A DNA stretch of 64,000 nt, taken from Actinoplanes xinjiangensis. GTDB lineage: Bacteria > Actinomycetota > Actinomycetes > Mycobacteriales > Micromonosporaceae. This document shows positions 35,573 through 44,035 of the stretch, piece after piece. The notes under the pieces were generated by a model, which saw only the letters and a program-made list of their open reading frames with translations, was not told the origin of the DNA and did not search any database. Numbering within the stretch: position 1 is the stretch's first letter; the number at the start of each line of letters is the position of its first letter. Made by a program: the position numbers and the translations under genes. The stretch covers positions 81,292 to 145,291 of the forward strand of contig NZ_QGGR01000025.1 in assembly GCF_003148685.1 (NCBI RefSeq), given 5' to 3'.

Positions 35573-36586
35573 TCAGGCCGAGCCGCGCCGCACCAATCGG
35601 GTGGGCAGGATGATCGACGTCGGTTGCTCCCCGGCGATCAGCGCGATCAGCATCCGGGCCATCTCCTTGCCGAGGGCCTGGATCGACTGGTGCACCGTGG
35701 TCAACGGCGGATCGGTCTGCGCGGCGATGTCGAGATCGTCGAAGCCCACCACCGCGACGTCGGCCGGCACGGTGCGCCCGGCGTCACTGAGCACACGCAG
35801 CGCCCCGGCGGCCATCTTGTCGCTGGCGGCGAAGACCGCGTCCAGGTCGGGGTGGCGGTCGAGCAGGACCTTCATCGCCGCGGCGCCGCCGGCCTCGGTG
35901 AAGTCGCCCTCCACCGTGCCGTACGGGACGAGCCCGGCCATGACCATCGCCTCCCGGTATCCGCGGTAGCGGGCCTCGCCGACCTCGGTGGCCATCTGGC
36001 CGGTGATGGTCACGATCCGGGTGCGGCCGAGGCCGAGCAGATGGTCGGTGGCGAGGCGTGCCCCGCCGAGGTTGTCGGAGTCGACATACCACTGCGGTTC
36101 GGCGTGCCACGGCCGGCCACCGTGGACGGCGGGCAGGCCGGACTCGCCGACGATGCCGGTCAGCGGGTCCTCTCCGTGCAGGGCCATCAGCATGATGCCG
36201 TCCACACCGCGGGCGTGCAGCAGGTTCGTCAGCCGGGACCGGCCGCGGCCGGAACTGGCCAGGCACAGCAGCAGGTGCAGGTCGGTCTCCTCCAGGGCGG
36301 CGGACACCCCGACGATGACCTGCGCGAAGAACGGGTCGGCGAACAGCGCCGGGTCGTCGTGGGACAGCGCGAGGGCGACGATCCCGGTCTGCCGGGTGGC
36401 CAGGGCCCGGGCGGTGCGGTTGGGCCGGTAGCCCAGTTCCCTGATCGCCTTCTCGACGGCCTCGCGGGTGGCGCGGCTGACGTACGGCGCCTGATTGATG
36501 ACCCGGGACGCGGCGGAGCGTGACACACCGGCGCGCGCGGCCACCTCGTCGAGGGTGGGCTGCCTACGGGGTGTCGCTGCGGCCAT
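35573..36586 (-). CDS. LacI-family repressor, CebR-like cellulose-utilisation regulator
   Basis: 337 residues from ATG 36586. The helix-turn-helix is T-L-D-E-V-A-A-R-A-G-V-S-R-S-A-A-S-R-V-I-N, and the effector domain ends with V-V-G-F-D-D-L-D-I-A then L-T-T-V-H-Q-S. It is divergent from a GH6 cellulase. Two CebR-type palindromes lie in the shared intergenic region and a third lies before the CBM2 esterase 4 kb away. CebR in streptomycetes releases TGGGAGCGCTCCCA boxes on binding cello-oligosaccharides; the same role is inferred here. Confidence 0.85.
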   Translation of the reverse strand: MAAATPRRQPTLDEVAARAGVSRSAASRVINQAPYVSRATREAVEKAIRELGYRPNRTARALATRQTGIVALALSHDDPALFADPFFAQVIVGVSAALEETDLHLLLCLASSGRGRSRLTNLLHARGVDGIMLMALHGEDPLTGIVGESGLPAVHGGRPWHAEPQWYVDSDNLGGARLATDHLLGLGRTRIVTITGQMATEVGEARYRGYREAMVMAGLVPYGTVEGDFTEAGGAAAMKVLLDRHPDLDAVFAASDKMAAGALRVLSDAGRTVPADVAVVGFDDLDIAAQTDPPLTTVHQSIQALGKEMARMLIALIAGEQPTSIILPTRLVRRGSA

Positions 36587-36655
36587 GGGGATGCCGTGTC
36601 CTTCCGGTCGGGTTCGCCGCCCGATCGTAACGGCTGGTCGAAGGACGTCGATCTC

Positions 36656-36669
36656 TGGGAGCGGTCCCA
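36656..36669. promoter_or_regulatory. CebR-type operator, regulator-proximal
   Basis: TGGGAGCGGTCCCA differs from the CebR consensus at one position. It lies 70 bases upstream of the CebR-like start and just upstream of the cellulase -35 element, consistent with autoregulation. Confidence 0.7.
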
Positions 36670-36687
36670 GAAACGGTCTCGATCCCC

Positions 36688-36716
36688 TTGACAGCGGCCG
36701 TCCACGTAACCAGCAT
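36688..36716 (+). promoter_or_regulatory. Probable cellulase promoter
   Basis: A perfect TTGACA (36688-36693) is followed 17 bases later by CAGCAT (36711-36716) as a weak -10. It is flanked on both sides by CebR-type boxes. Confidence 0.45.
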
Positions 36717-36743
36717 GAAATCGAAGTATGCGAATTCATGTTT

Positions 36744-36759
36744 CTGGAAGCGCTTCCAG
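36744..36759. promoter_or_regulatory. CebR-type operator, cellulase-proximal
   Basis: CTGGAAGCGCTTCCAG is a perfect 16-base palindrome resembling the CebR box with two symmetric changes. It sits between the predicted promoter and the cellulase ATG at 36807, in a position that would block transcription. Confidence 0.7.
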
Positions 36760-36806
36760 AGGCATGCTCGGCCGATCCCCACCCCCACGTCCAGGAGACC
36801 CACTTC

Positions 36807-37772
36807 ATGAGACGACCAACCCTCACCGGAGCACTCGCCACCCTCGCGATGCTCGTCCCCGCGGTGCTGCTCGGCGCCCCCGCCGCCCACGCCGACCCGA
36901 TCAGCCAGACCAGCGGCTTCTACGTCAACCCGAACTCCAGCCCCGCGGCGTGGGCCGCCGCCAACCCCGGGGACGGGCGCGCCGCCGCCATCCGCACCTC
37001 GATCGCACAGAAGCCGATGGCCAGCTGGTTCGGCAACTGGAGCGGCGACATCAACGGAGCGGTCGGCAGGTATGTCGGCGCCGCCGACGCGGTCGACAAA
37101 CTGCCGCTGCTGGTGGCGTACAACCTTCCCGGCCGGGACGCGTGCGGCGGGCACTCCGGCGGCGGTGCCGGAAGCGTCGCCGCCTACGACTCGTGGATCG
37201 CGTCCTTCGCCGCCGCGATCGGCAACCGCCCGGCCGTAGTGATCCTCGAACCGGACTCGCTGGGCGACTTCAACTGCATGAGCCAGACGCAGATCAACGA
37301 GCGCGCCGGCATGCTGTCGCGCGCACTCGGCCAGTTCCGGTCCAAGGCCCCCCACACCTGGGCCTACCTCGACGCCGGCAACTCCGGCTGGGTCGACGCC
37401 GCGACGATGGCGCAACGCCTCAACACCGCGGGCGTGTCCGGTGCGCACGGCTTCGCGCTCAACGTGTCGAACTACTTCACCACCGGCGAGAACAGCAACT
37501 ACGGCAACCGGGTCGCCAACGAGCTGCGGCGCTTCGGGTACAGCAAGCCGTTCGTGATCGACACCAGCCGCAACGGCAACGGCTCCAACGGCCAGTGGTG
37601 CAACCCGTCCGGCCGCCGGCTCGGCACCCCGACCCAGATGGGCGGCGGCGCGGAGATGCTGCTGTGGCTCAAGACCCCGGGCGAGTCCGACGGCAACTGC
37701 GGCGTCGGCGGCGGTTCCAGCGCCGGCCAGTTCCTGCCGGAGGTCGCCTACAAGATGATCTACGGCTACTGA
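36807..37772 (+). CDS. Secreted GH6 endoglucanase (cellulase)
   Basis: 321 residues with AGGAG ten bases before the ATG. The signal peptide ends near A-A-H-A-D. The catalytic domain starts at G-F-Y-V-N-P and shows the GH6 hallmarks: L-P-L-L-V-A-Y-N-L-P-G-R-D, I-L-E-P-D-S-L-G with the proton donor, A-Y-L-D-A-G-N-S-G-W, and D-T-S-R-N-G-N-G. It is a single-domain enzyme without a CBM, so it may act on soluble or amorphous cellulose. Expression is probably governed by the divergent CebR-like repressor. Confidence 0.93.
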   Translation: MRRPTLTGALATLAMLVPAVLLGAPAAHADPISQTSGFYVNPNSSPAAWAAANPGDGRAAAIRTSIAQKPMASWFGNWSGDINGAVGRYVGAADAVDKLPLLVAYNLPGRDACGGHSGGGAGSVAAYDSWIASFAAAIGNRPAVVILEPDSLGDFNCMSQTQINERAGMLSRALGQFRSKAPHTWAYLDAGNSGWVDAATMAQRLNTAGVSGAHGFALNVSNYFTTGENSNYGNRVANELRRFGYSKPFVIDTSRNGNGSNGQWCNPSGRRLGTPTQMGGGAEMLLWLKTPGESDGNCGVGGGSSAGQFLPEVAYKMIYGY

Positions 37773-37783
37773 CCCGGTCACCC

Positions 37784-37818
37784 GGCCCGCGGACCGACCC
37801 CGAACCGGTCCGCGGGCC
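37784..37818 (+). terminator. Hairpin terminator of the cellulase gene
   Basis: 13-bp perfect arms (37784-37796 and 37806-37818), eleven bases after the stop. Confidence 0.75.
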
Positions 37819-37875
37819 ACCCCGCCCGGCACCCGATGCATCGATAATGATGACCGCCCACAGAGGAGGGACATC

Positions 37876-40800
37876 TTGCATCGACGACGCCGGACATCCA
37901 TCATCACGAGCCTTCTGCTCGCCGCCGCCTGCATCACCGGACTCCCACCGGCCGCCGCCGTGGCGGCTGCGTCACCCGGCGGTCTCGACGTCTACACGGC
38001 GACCCTCGACACCGCCCAGTGGCAGACGTTACGCACCGCCGGCGTGGACGCCGGCGAACTCGGCCGCCCGCCCGGCCCGGGACGCACAGCCACGGTCCGT
38101 ACGATCCTCGGGCGTAACCAGGCGCAACGGCTGATCGCGGCCGGCGTCCCGCTGACCGTCGCACCGTCCACCACCCGGATGCGCGCCCGCGCCGCCGCCG
38201 CCGCACCCACCGTCTTCCGGCCGTACGGCGGCCCCGGCGGCATCCGCGAGGAACTGGAGGCCACGGCGGCCCGGTTCCCCCGGCTGGCCCAGCTGAAGAC
38301 GATCGGCACGACCGTACGCGGCGCGCCGATCCAGGCCGTCAAGGTGACCGCGAACGCCCGGACGGTGCCGGACGGCCGCCGCCCGGCGGTGCTGTACCTC
38401 GGCGGTCAGCACGCCCGGGAGTGGATCACCCCGGAGATGACGCGACGACTGCTGCACCACGTCCTGGACGGCTACGGCACGGACGCCACGACGACCCGGC
38501 TGCTCGACACGACCGAGCTGTGGTTCCTGCCGGTGGCGAACCCGGACGGCTACGACATGACGTTCACCTCCGACGAGTACCGGTACTGGCGCAAGAACAT
38601 GCGCGACGACGGCGACGGGGTGTGGAGTCCCGCCGACGGCGTCGACCTGAACCGCAACTTCGCCGAGAAGTGGGGCTACGACAACGAGGGTTCGTCACCG
38701 GACCCGGCCACCGAGGTCTACCGCGGACCGCGCCCGAACTCCGAGCCGGAGACCCGCGCGATGGACGCCCTGTTCCGCCGGGTCGGTTTCGAGTTCATGG
38801 TCAACTACCACTCCGCCGCCGAGCTGATCCTCTGGGGCTCGGGCTGGCAGGTGGAGACCGTCAACCCGGACGATCAGATCTCGATGGCCCTGGCCGGCGA
38901 CGACGCCCACCCTGCGGTGCCCGGGTACGACCCGGACATCAGCGCCGAGCTGTACGTCACCAACGGTGACACCAATCTGTACGCCCAGGCCCGGTACGGC
39001 ACGATCGCCTTCGCACCCGAGATGTCGACGTGCGAGACCGCGTCGGCGTCGGTGCCCGACGACGCGTGGCTGCCGGAGGACTGCCGCACCCCGTTCGACT
39101 TCCCCGACGACGAGCGGCTGATCCAGGCCGAGTTCGCCAAGAACATCCCGTTCGCGCTCTCGCTGGCCCGTTCCGCGAAGGACCCGGCGAACCCGGTGTC
39201 GGCGGTCGGTTTCCAGACCCGTGACCTGCTGGCCGATACGTTCCCGGAGTCCTTCGGCGCGACACAGCCGGTCGCCGTGACGGCGAAACGCTCACTGGGT
39301 GCGGTGACACTGCGATACCGGATCAACAACGGGCGGGTACGGACGGCGCCGGTCACCGAGTGGCGGGGCGGCGAGCGGTACGGCGGGACCGCCGACAGGT
39401 ACTTCACCGAACTGCGCGGCACCGTCCGCGGGCAGCGGCCGAAGGACCGGGTGACCGTCTGGTTCACCGCGGCCGGCGGCGCCCGCAGCGAGCCGTTCAC
39501 CTACACCGTCGCCGACCGTACCGGCGGTGAGGTGCTCGTGCTCGCCGCCGAGGACGTGACCGGGATCGCGCCGGCCGCCACCGACGGCGCGACCTCCGCC
39601 CGCTACGCCGACGACCACGTCGCGGCCCTGCGCCGGGCCGGCCACACCGCCGACGTCTACGACATGGACACCCACGGCCGGCGGGCACCGCACCCGCTCG
39701 GCGTGCTGTCGCACTACCGCGCCGTGGTCTGGGAGACCGGCGACGACATCGTCCCCCGCGACCCGGGCCAGCCGGAGTGGACCACCACCCGCGCCGAGTT
39801 CGCCACCCAGCTGGCCGTCCGCGACTACCTCAACGAGGGCGGCAAGCTGCTCTACTCCGGCCAGTACGCCGGTTATCCCGCCACCCAGTACGTCGTCTAC
39901 AGCACGCCGGAGGCCCCGGCCGAGTGCGGCATCGGCGACGACTGGAACTGCCAGCCGCTGAGCGACGACTTCCGGCAGTACTGGCTCGGCGCGGGCACCT
40001 ACGCCGCCGGCGCCGGCAGTTCGACACTCGCCGGTACCGCCGGCCCGCTCGCGGGCTTCACCGCCCCGGCCGGACCGCAACAGCACACCGCGGCCTTCCT
40101 CAGCACGTCCAGCGAGCTGCCGCCGGACGAGTTCCCCCAGTTCACCAGCACCGTCCCGATGGTGTGGGCACCCGACGGCACCGGCCCGTACGACCCCGCC
40201 GACGGTGACTGGTATGTGTCCAGCGGACAGGCGGACTCGTCGTTCAAGCGCCTGACCCAGACCGTCGACCTGACCACCGCCACCGACGCGCACCTGCGGT
40301 TCCGGACGTCCTTCGACACCGACGCCGGCGGCGACTTCCTGTTCGTCGAGGTACGGGAGACCGGCACCGGCACGTGGACGACGCTGCCCGACACCGGCGG
40401 CCTCACCTCCACCGACACCGGATGGGGCTGCCTGTACGGCCGGGTCGACCCGCACCCGTTCATGGCGCACTACTGGGGTGAGGACTGCGCCCCGCACGGC
40501 AGCACCGGCGACTGGAACGCGGCGAGCGGCTCCAGCGGCGGCTGGAAGGACTTCGACGCCGACCTGTCCGCGTACCGTGGCCGGCAGGTCGAGGTGTCCA
40601 TCTCCTACATGTCCGGCCACTACACCCAGGGGTTCGGCGTCTTCCTCGACGACGTGCGCGTCGACGTGGACGGCACCGACCTCACGCGGACGTCGTTCGA
40701 GAGCGACCTGGGCGGCTGGACCGTGCCCGGTCCGCCGGAGGGTTCACCACCGGCCGCCGGCGACTGGACCCGGAGCAGGCGGGCGTACGACTTCGGTGCG

Positions 40801-40911
40801 GCGACCGCGACCGCGGACACCCTGTATCTCGGCTTCGGACTGGAACGACTGGCCCCGGCCGACCGCGACGACCTGGTCGCCCGCGCCATGCGGCACCTGC
40901 TGCCGGACTGA
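37876..40911 (+). CDS. Secreted M14 zinc carboxypeptidase with C-terminal immune-inhibitor-A-like region
   Basis: 1,011 residues. TTG at 37876 is the likely start because GAGGAGGG lies five bases upstream. After a signal peptide and a propeptide-like region (30-110), the M14 domain carries zinc ligands H179 and E182 (H-A-R-E) and H312 (N-Y-H-S-A), substrate-binding D-L-N-R-N-F, and the catalytic E382 in A-P-E-M-S. The C-terminal 550 residues include a glutamine-amidotransferase-like segment (K-L-L-Y-S-G-Q-Y) and MAM/immune-inhibitor-A-like beta-sandwich parts with F-R-T-S-F-D-T and F-L-D-D-V-R-V-D. It probably degrades extracellular peptides together with the other secreted proteases of this window. 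Confidence 0.9.
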   Translation: MHRRRRTSIITSLLLAAACITGLPPAAAVAAASPGGLDVYTATLDTAQWQTLRTAGVDAGELGRPPGPGRTATVRTILGRNQAQRLIAAGVPLTVAPSTTRMRARAAAAAPTVFRPYGGPGGIREELEATAARFPRLAQLKTIGTTVRGAPIQAVKVTANARTVPDGRRPAVLYLGGQHAREWITPEMTRRLLHHVLDGYGTDATTTRLLDTTELWFLPVANPDGYDMTFTSDEYRYWRKNMRDDGDGVWSPADGVDLNRNFAEKWGYDNEGSSPDPATEVYRGPRPNSEPETRAMDALFRRVGFEFMVNYHSAAELILWGSGWQVETVNPDDQISMALAGDDAHPAVPGYDPDISAELYVTNGDTNLYAQARYGTIAFAPEMSTCETASASVPDDAWLPEDCRTPFDFPDDERLIQAEFAKNIPFALSLARSAKDPANPVSAVGFQTRDLLADTFPESFGATQPVAVTAKRSLGAVTLRYRINNGRVRTAPVTEWRGGERYGGTADRYFTELRGTVRGQRPKDRVTVWFTAAGGARSEPFTYTVADRTGGEVLVLAAEDVTGIAPAATDGATSARYADDHVAALRRAGHTADVYDMDTHGRRAPHPLGVLSHYRAVVWETGDDIVPRDPGQPEWTTTRAEFATQLAVRDYLNEGGKLLYSGQYAGYPATQYVVYSTPEAPAECGIGDDWNCQPLSDDFRQYWLGAGTYAAGAGSSTLAGTAGPLAGFTAPAGPQQHTAAFLSTSSELPPDEFPQFTSTVPMVWAPDGTGPYDPADGDWYVSSGQADSSFKRLTQTVDLTTATDAHLRFRTSFDTDAGGDFLFVEVRETGTGTWTTLPDTGGLTSTDTGWGCLYGRVDPHPFMAHYWGEDCAPHGSTGDWNAASGSSGGWKDFDADLSAYRGRQVEVSISYMSGHYTQGFGVFLDDVRVDVDGTDLTRTSFESDLGGWTVPGPPEGSPPAAGDWTRSRRAYDFGAATATADTLYLGFGLERLAPADRDDLVARAMRHLLPD

Positions 40912-40919
40912 TCCGGCAA

Positions 40920-40957
40920 TCCCGGCGGCCGTGCCCCCACGGCATCGGCCGCCGGGA
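40920..40957 (+). terminator. Hairpin terminator of the carboxypeptidase gene
   Basis: 12-bp perfect arms (40920-40931 and 40946-40957) around a 14-base loop, nine bases after the stop. Confidence 0.7.
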
Positions 40958-41045
40958 CCGTGCCCTACCGCGGATGCCGCTGCTGCCGGCCCGCACGCAG
41001 CAATCGTGTGACGTTCGCGACGTCACGCGGGAGGCGGTTCGCCTC

Positions 41046-41126
41046 CTACGTCTGCGCGGTTCGTCGTTTGTCGTCGGCCTGCGCCGCGGCGGCCCCGGCC
41101 TTGCGGATGGCGTCCTCCAGCGGCAT
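41046..41126 (-). CDS. Possible 26-residue peptide
   Basis: A small frame with GAAGGGG six bases before ATG 41126. It encodes a charged alanine-rich helix (M-P-L-E-D-A-I-R-K-A, then D-D-K-R-R). It lies alone in the 400-base gap upstream of the GlnR-like gene. It could equally be chance in high-GC DNA. Confidence 0.25.
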   Translation of the reverse strand: MPLEDAIRKAGAAAAQADDKRRTAQT

Positions 41127-41308
41127 GGCGGCCCCTTCGTGGGTGCTGTCCCGTGGTTTCACCATCGTGGCAGTGGCGCGGCCGGTGGACGGACGGCCGG
41201 ACGTGTGGAATCGGCGCGATATCCGGCGGAAACAGTTCGCGTTTAGCGTGGCAATCTGGCGCGGCTCCGGATGCGCGCCAGGGGGACTCGTCACGAAAGG
41301 AGCAGGTC

Positions 41309-42043
41309 GTGAATCTACTCCTGCTGACCGATGGCCATGCCGAGGTGCTGCCCGCACTGGACCTGCTGCCGTACGCGGTGCAGATCCTGCCCCGCGACGA
41401 CTGGGCCGGGGCGGCCAAGGACCCGCACGCGGACGTGATCCTGGTCGACGCGTGCACGCAGCTGACCCAGGCCCGGGCGGCCTGCCGGGCACTTCGCGGC
41501 AGCGGGTCGGCCGTACCGTTCATCGCCCTGGTCCGGGAGAGCGGGCTGGCGGCCGTCGGCGCCGACTGGTGTGTCGACGACTTCCTCCTGACGACGGCCG
41601 GCCCGGCGGAGGTGGCGGCCCGTCTGAGCATGGTGGTGGGGCGGCGCGGGCAGCAGGTCACCGCGGGGGACGATCTGATCCACATCGGCGACCTGACCAT
41701 CGACCCGCACAGCTACACGACCCGGCTGCGCGGTGAGGCCCTGGCGCTGACGTACAAGGAGTTCGAGCTGCTGAAGTTCCTCGCCCAGCAGCCGGGCCGG
41801 GTGTTCAGCCGGGACCAGCTGCTGCGCGAGGTCTGGGGCTACGACTACTTCGGCGGCACCCGCACGGTCGACGTGCACGTGCGCCGGCTACGGGCCAAGC
41901 TCGGGCCCCGCTGCGAGACGATGATCGGGACCGTTCGCCAGGTGGGCTACAAGTTCGTCATGCCGCCCGTCGCCACCCGATTGATCCCGGACGCGACGCC
42001 GTCGATGGCCGCCTTCGAGGAGTCACTGGCCGCGGTCCGCTGA
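41309..42043 (+). CDS. GlnR-like OmpR-family transcriptional regulator
   Basis: 244 residues; GTG 41309 has AAAGGAG upstream. The N-terminal domain is receiver-like, with A-D-V-I-L-V-D-A and A-D-W-C-V-D-D-F-L-L. It is atypical, like actinobacterial GlnR, which works without a cognate kinase. The C-terminal winged helix is almost the GlnR consensus: L-T-Y-K-E-F-E-L-L-K-F-L, then V-W-G-Y-D-Y-F-G-G-T-R-T and V-D-V-H-V-R-R-L-R-A-K-L-G-P. GlnR controls nitrogen assimilation; whether this is the main GlnR or a paralogue cannot be told from the window, since no nitrogen gene is adjacent. Confidence 0.8.
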   Translation: MNLLLLTDGHAEVLPALDLLPYAVQILPRDDWAGAAKDPHADVILVDACTQLTQARAACRALRGSGSAVPFIALVRESGLAAVGADWCVDDFLLTTAGPAEVAARLSMVVGRRGQQVTAGDDLIHIGDLTIDPHSYTTRLRGEALALTYKEFELLKFLAQQPGRVFSRDQLLREVWGYDYFGGTRTVDVHVRRLRAKLGPRCETMIGTVRQVGYKFVMPPVATRLIPDATPSMAAFEESLAAVR

Positions 42044-42051
42044 GGCCCGCT

Positions 42052-42092
42052 TCGTTGGGGCGCCCGGCGCGGCCCAGCCGCCGCCCCAACGA
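42052..42092 (+). terminator. Hairpin terminator after the GlnR-like gene
   Basis: 11-bp perfect arms (42052-42062 and 42082-42092) with a GC-rich 19-base loop, nine bases past the stop. Confidence 0.65.
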
Positions 42093-42105
42093 GACAGTTC
42101 CTCAA

Positions 42106-42167
42106 GGCACGTCGTGGCCCGCGGTCCGCCGGGAGAAACAGATACCAGGGCACGTCGTGGCCCGCGG
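42106..42167. repeat. Pair of 19-bp direct repeats
   Basis: The 19-base sequence GGCACGTCGTGGCCCGCGG occurs at 42106-42124 and again at 42149-42167, one period of 43 bases. It lies in the gap between two convergent genes. Function unknown. Confidence 0.6.
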
Positions 42168-42231
42168 CGGGCCTATGACACAGGTCCCAGGAGCACCTCG
42201 CAGCCCGGTGGGCCGGCGAGAGCCCGGTCGC

Positions 42232-43500
42232 CTACGAGACCGCCACCGGGACGCGCGGGCGCAGCAGCAGGGCGCACGGCACGGTCAGCCAGGCGGTGAC
42301 CACGACCGCGCCCAGACCCCACCGCAGGCTGGTGACGTCGGCCAGGAATCCGATCGCGGGCGGGCCGACCAGCAGTCCGGTGGTGCTCATCGCGGCGGCC
42401 GCGGTGAGTGCGGCCGGGCCGTGGCGGGCGGCGGCGACGTACAGGCACGGGCTCACCGCCGCCATGCCCAGACCCACGCAGGCGAATCCGGCGAGCGCGG
42501 GCCCGGCGCCGCCGGTCAGCAGTGCGGTGAGCAGGCCGGCGCCGGCCAGGGTGCTGCCGGCGGCGACCACCGCCCGGTCGCCCCAGCGGTCCCGCCAGCC
42601 GTCGGCGAAGAACCGGGCCAGCAGCATCATGCCGGAGGTGACCGCGATCCCCAGCGGCAACAGGTGGTCGGCGGCGTGGACGGTCTTCAGGTACAGCGCC
42701 GACCAGTCGGTGACGGCACCCTCGGTGATCGTGGCCAGCAGCATGGCCAGACCCAGGCCGACGACGACACCGGACGGCCGGGACCATCGGCGGTCTGCCG
42801 GTTCCGCCGCCCTCGAAGGTGCGCCCGAAGATGCGCCCGAGGTAGCGGCCGAAGGTGCGCCCGAGGTTGCGGCCGAGGTTGCGGTCGAGGGTGCGCCCGA
42901 GGTTGCGGTCGAAGATGCGGCCGAAGGGGCCGCCGAAGATGCCGCCGGCAGGTCGTCGGTGAGCAGGCCCGGGGCGGCCGCCGGCACCGCGAGCAGCACG
43001 GCACCGGCCACCGCGAAATGCACCGCCACCGAGCCGGTCACCGAGGTGATCGCCGAGGCCAGCAGGGCGGCGCCGAAGATGCCGCCGCTGAACGTGGCAT
43101 GCAGCCTGGCCATCGTGGTCCGGCCGGACCGCTTCTCCAGGGCCGCGCCCTGGGCGTTCATGGCGACGTTCAGGCAGCCCACCGCGACGCCGTCGATCAG
43201 CAGCACGGCCAGCAGCGACCGGTAGCCGGGGGCGGTCTCCAGGCCGGCCAGCGCGGCGGCCAGCACCAGGACGGCCGCCAGTGCGAGACGGCGCGATCCG
43301 AGTGCCGTCATCAGTTTCGGCACCAGCGGGGCGGAGACCACCGCGCCGACACCGGCGGCCAGCAGCAGCACACCGACCTCGGCGGCGGACAGGTGCAGCC
43401 GGTCGGCGAGCGCGGGGATGCGTGACGCCCAGGTCGAATACTGGAAGCCGAGGGCGAAGAACAGGGCCGCGATCGACAGTTGGGAACGGCGGAACGACAT
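42232..43500 (-). CDS. Major facilitator superfamily transporter with minisatellite-encoded central loop
   Basis: 422 residues with about twelve membrane helices; S-T-W-A-S-R-I-P-A-L in the first loop and the G-x-x-x-D-R-W-G-D-R loop are MFS-like. It belongs to the YbjJ/FucP-like group often annotated as a sugar or drug efflux permease. The cytoplasmic central loop is a run of eleven [AGT]-A-[PTS]-S tetrapeptides encoded by eleven 12-base repeats. It begins seven bases after the acetyltransferase gene stop and is the last gene of a three-gene unit; it may export a product of its partners. Confidence 0.85.
   Translation of the reverse strand: MSFRRSQLSIAALFFALGFQYSTWASRIPALADRLHLSAAEVGVLLLAAGVGAVVSAPLVPKLMTALGSRRLALAAVLVLAAALAGLETAPGYRSLLAVLLIDGVAVGCLNVAMNAQGAALEKRSGRTTMARLHATFSGGIFGAALLASAITSVTGSVAVHFAVAGAVLLAVPAAAPGLLTDDLPAASSAAPSAASSTATSGAPSTATSAATSGAPSAATSGASSGAPSRAAEPADRRWSRPSGVVVGLGLAMLLATITEGAVTDWSALYLKTVHAADHLLPLGIAVTSGMMLLARFFADGWRDRWGDRAVVAAGSTLAGAGLLTALLTGGAGPALAGFACVGLGMAAVSPCLYVAAARHGPAALTAAAAMSTTGLLVGPPAIGFLADVTSLRWGLGAVVVTAWLTVPCALLLRPRVPVAVS
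42815..42946 (-). repeat. Eleven 12-bp tandem repeats inside the MFS gene
   Basis: Eleven uninterrupted units of consensus GARGNTGCGSCC on the plus strand, in frame with the MFS gene, encode the A/S/T/P-rich central loop. Because the unit is a multiple of three, copy-number change would alter loop length without breaking the frame. Confidence 0.85.
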
Positions 43501-43507
43501 GCGGGCC

Positions 43508-44035
43508 CTATCCGATCGCGCGGGACATGTAGACGGCGTCCGGGCCGTAGGAACCGGGCAGGGCGACGTCGGGGTGCGGGCCGAATCCGCACACCGTCCA
43601 GAACCCGGCGGTCCCGCCGACCGACACGAGCGAGATCCGCTGGTACGCCTGGGACCGGGCGAGCGTGGACAGGTGCCCGACCAGGCGCCGGCCCCAGCCG
43701 CAGCCGCGCAGATCGGGGTCGATGACGATGTCGTGCAGGTGCAGGTTGGGCGAGCGGTGCGCCCGGCCTTCCGGCCGGTTCAGATCCGGAAAGGACCGTG
43801 GAGGGTACGGCAGAGCGAGCAGGTAGCCGCCGATCCGCCCGCCGGTGTCGAGCACGAACGACGTGGCCGGGTACGCCCGTGACCGTAACGCCTGCGGGGT
43901 CTCCGTCAGACCGTCCGGCCCGTACGCGCCGGACTCCAGCCGGGTGATCGCCGGCCAGTCGGGATCCTCGATCGGCCGCAGCCGGGTGCCGCCGACCGTG
44001 GCCGGCGCGGACTCCCGGTGGCGCAGGTCAGACAT
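43508..44035 (-). CDS. GNAT-family N-acetyltransferase
   Basis: 175 residues with one GNAT domain. The motif A region reads L-H-L-H-D-I-V-I-D-P-D-L-R-G-C-G-W-G-R-R-L, including the acetyl-CoA pyrophosphate loop, and G-F-G-P-H-P-D closes the fold. No ribosome-binding site is visible, and the start overlaps the DUF6271-like gene by eight bases, so translation is coupled. The acceptor substrate is unknown; context suggests it modifies whatever the DUF6271-like partner makes. Confidence 0.85.
   Translation of the reverse strand: MSDLRHRESAPATVGGTRLRPIEDPDWPAITRLESGAYGPDGLTETPQALRSRAYPATSFVLDTGGRIGGYLLALPYPPRSFPDLNRPEGRAHRSPNLHLHDIVIDPDLRGCGWGRRLVGHLSTLARSQAYQRISLVSVGGTAGFWTVCGFGPHPDVALPGSYGPDAVYMSRAIG

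Noticed and set aside
42815..42946. CRISPR array
   Set aside because: The repeats are contiguous 12-mers without spacers, in frame inside an MFS gene.
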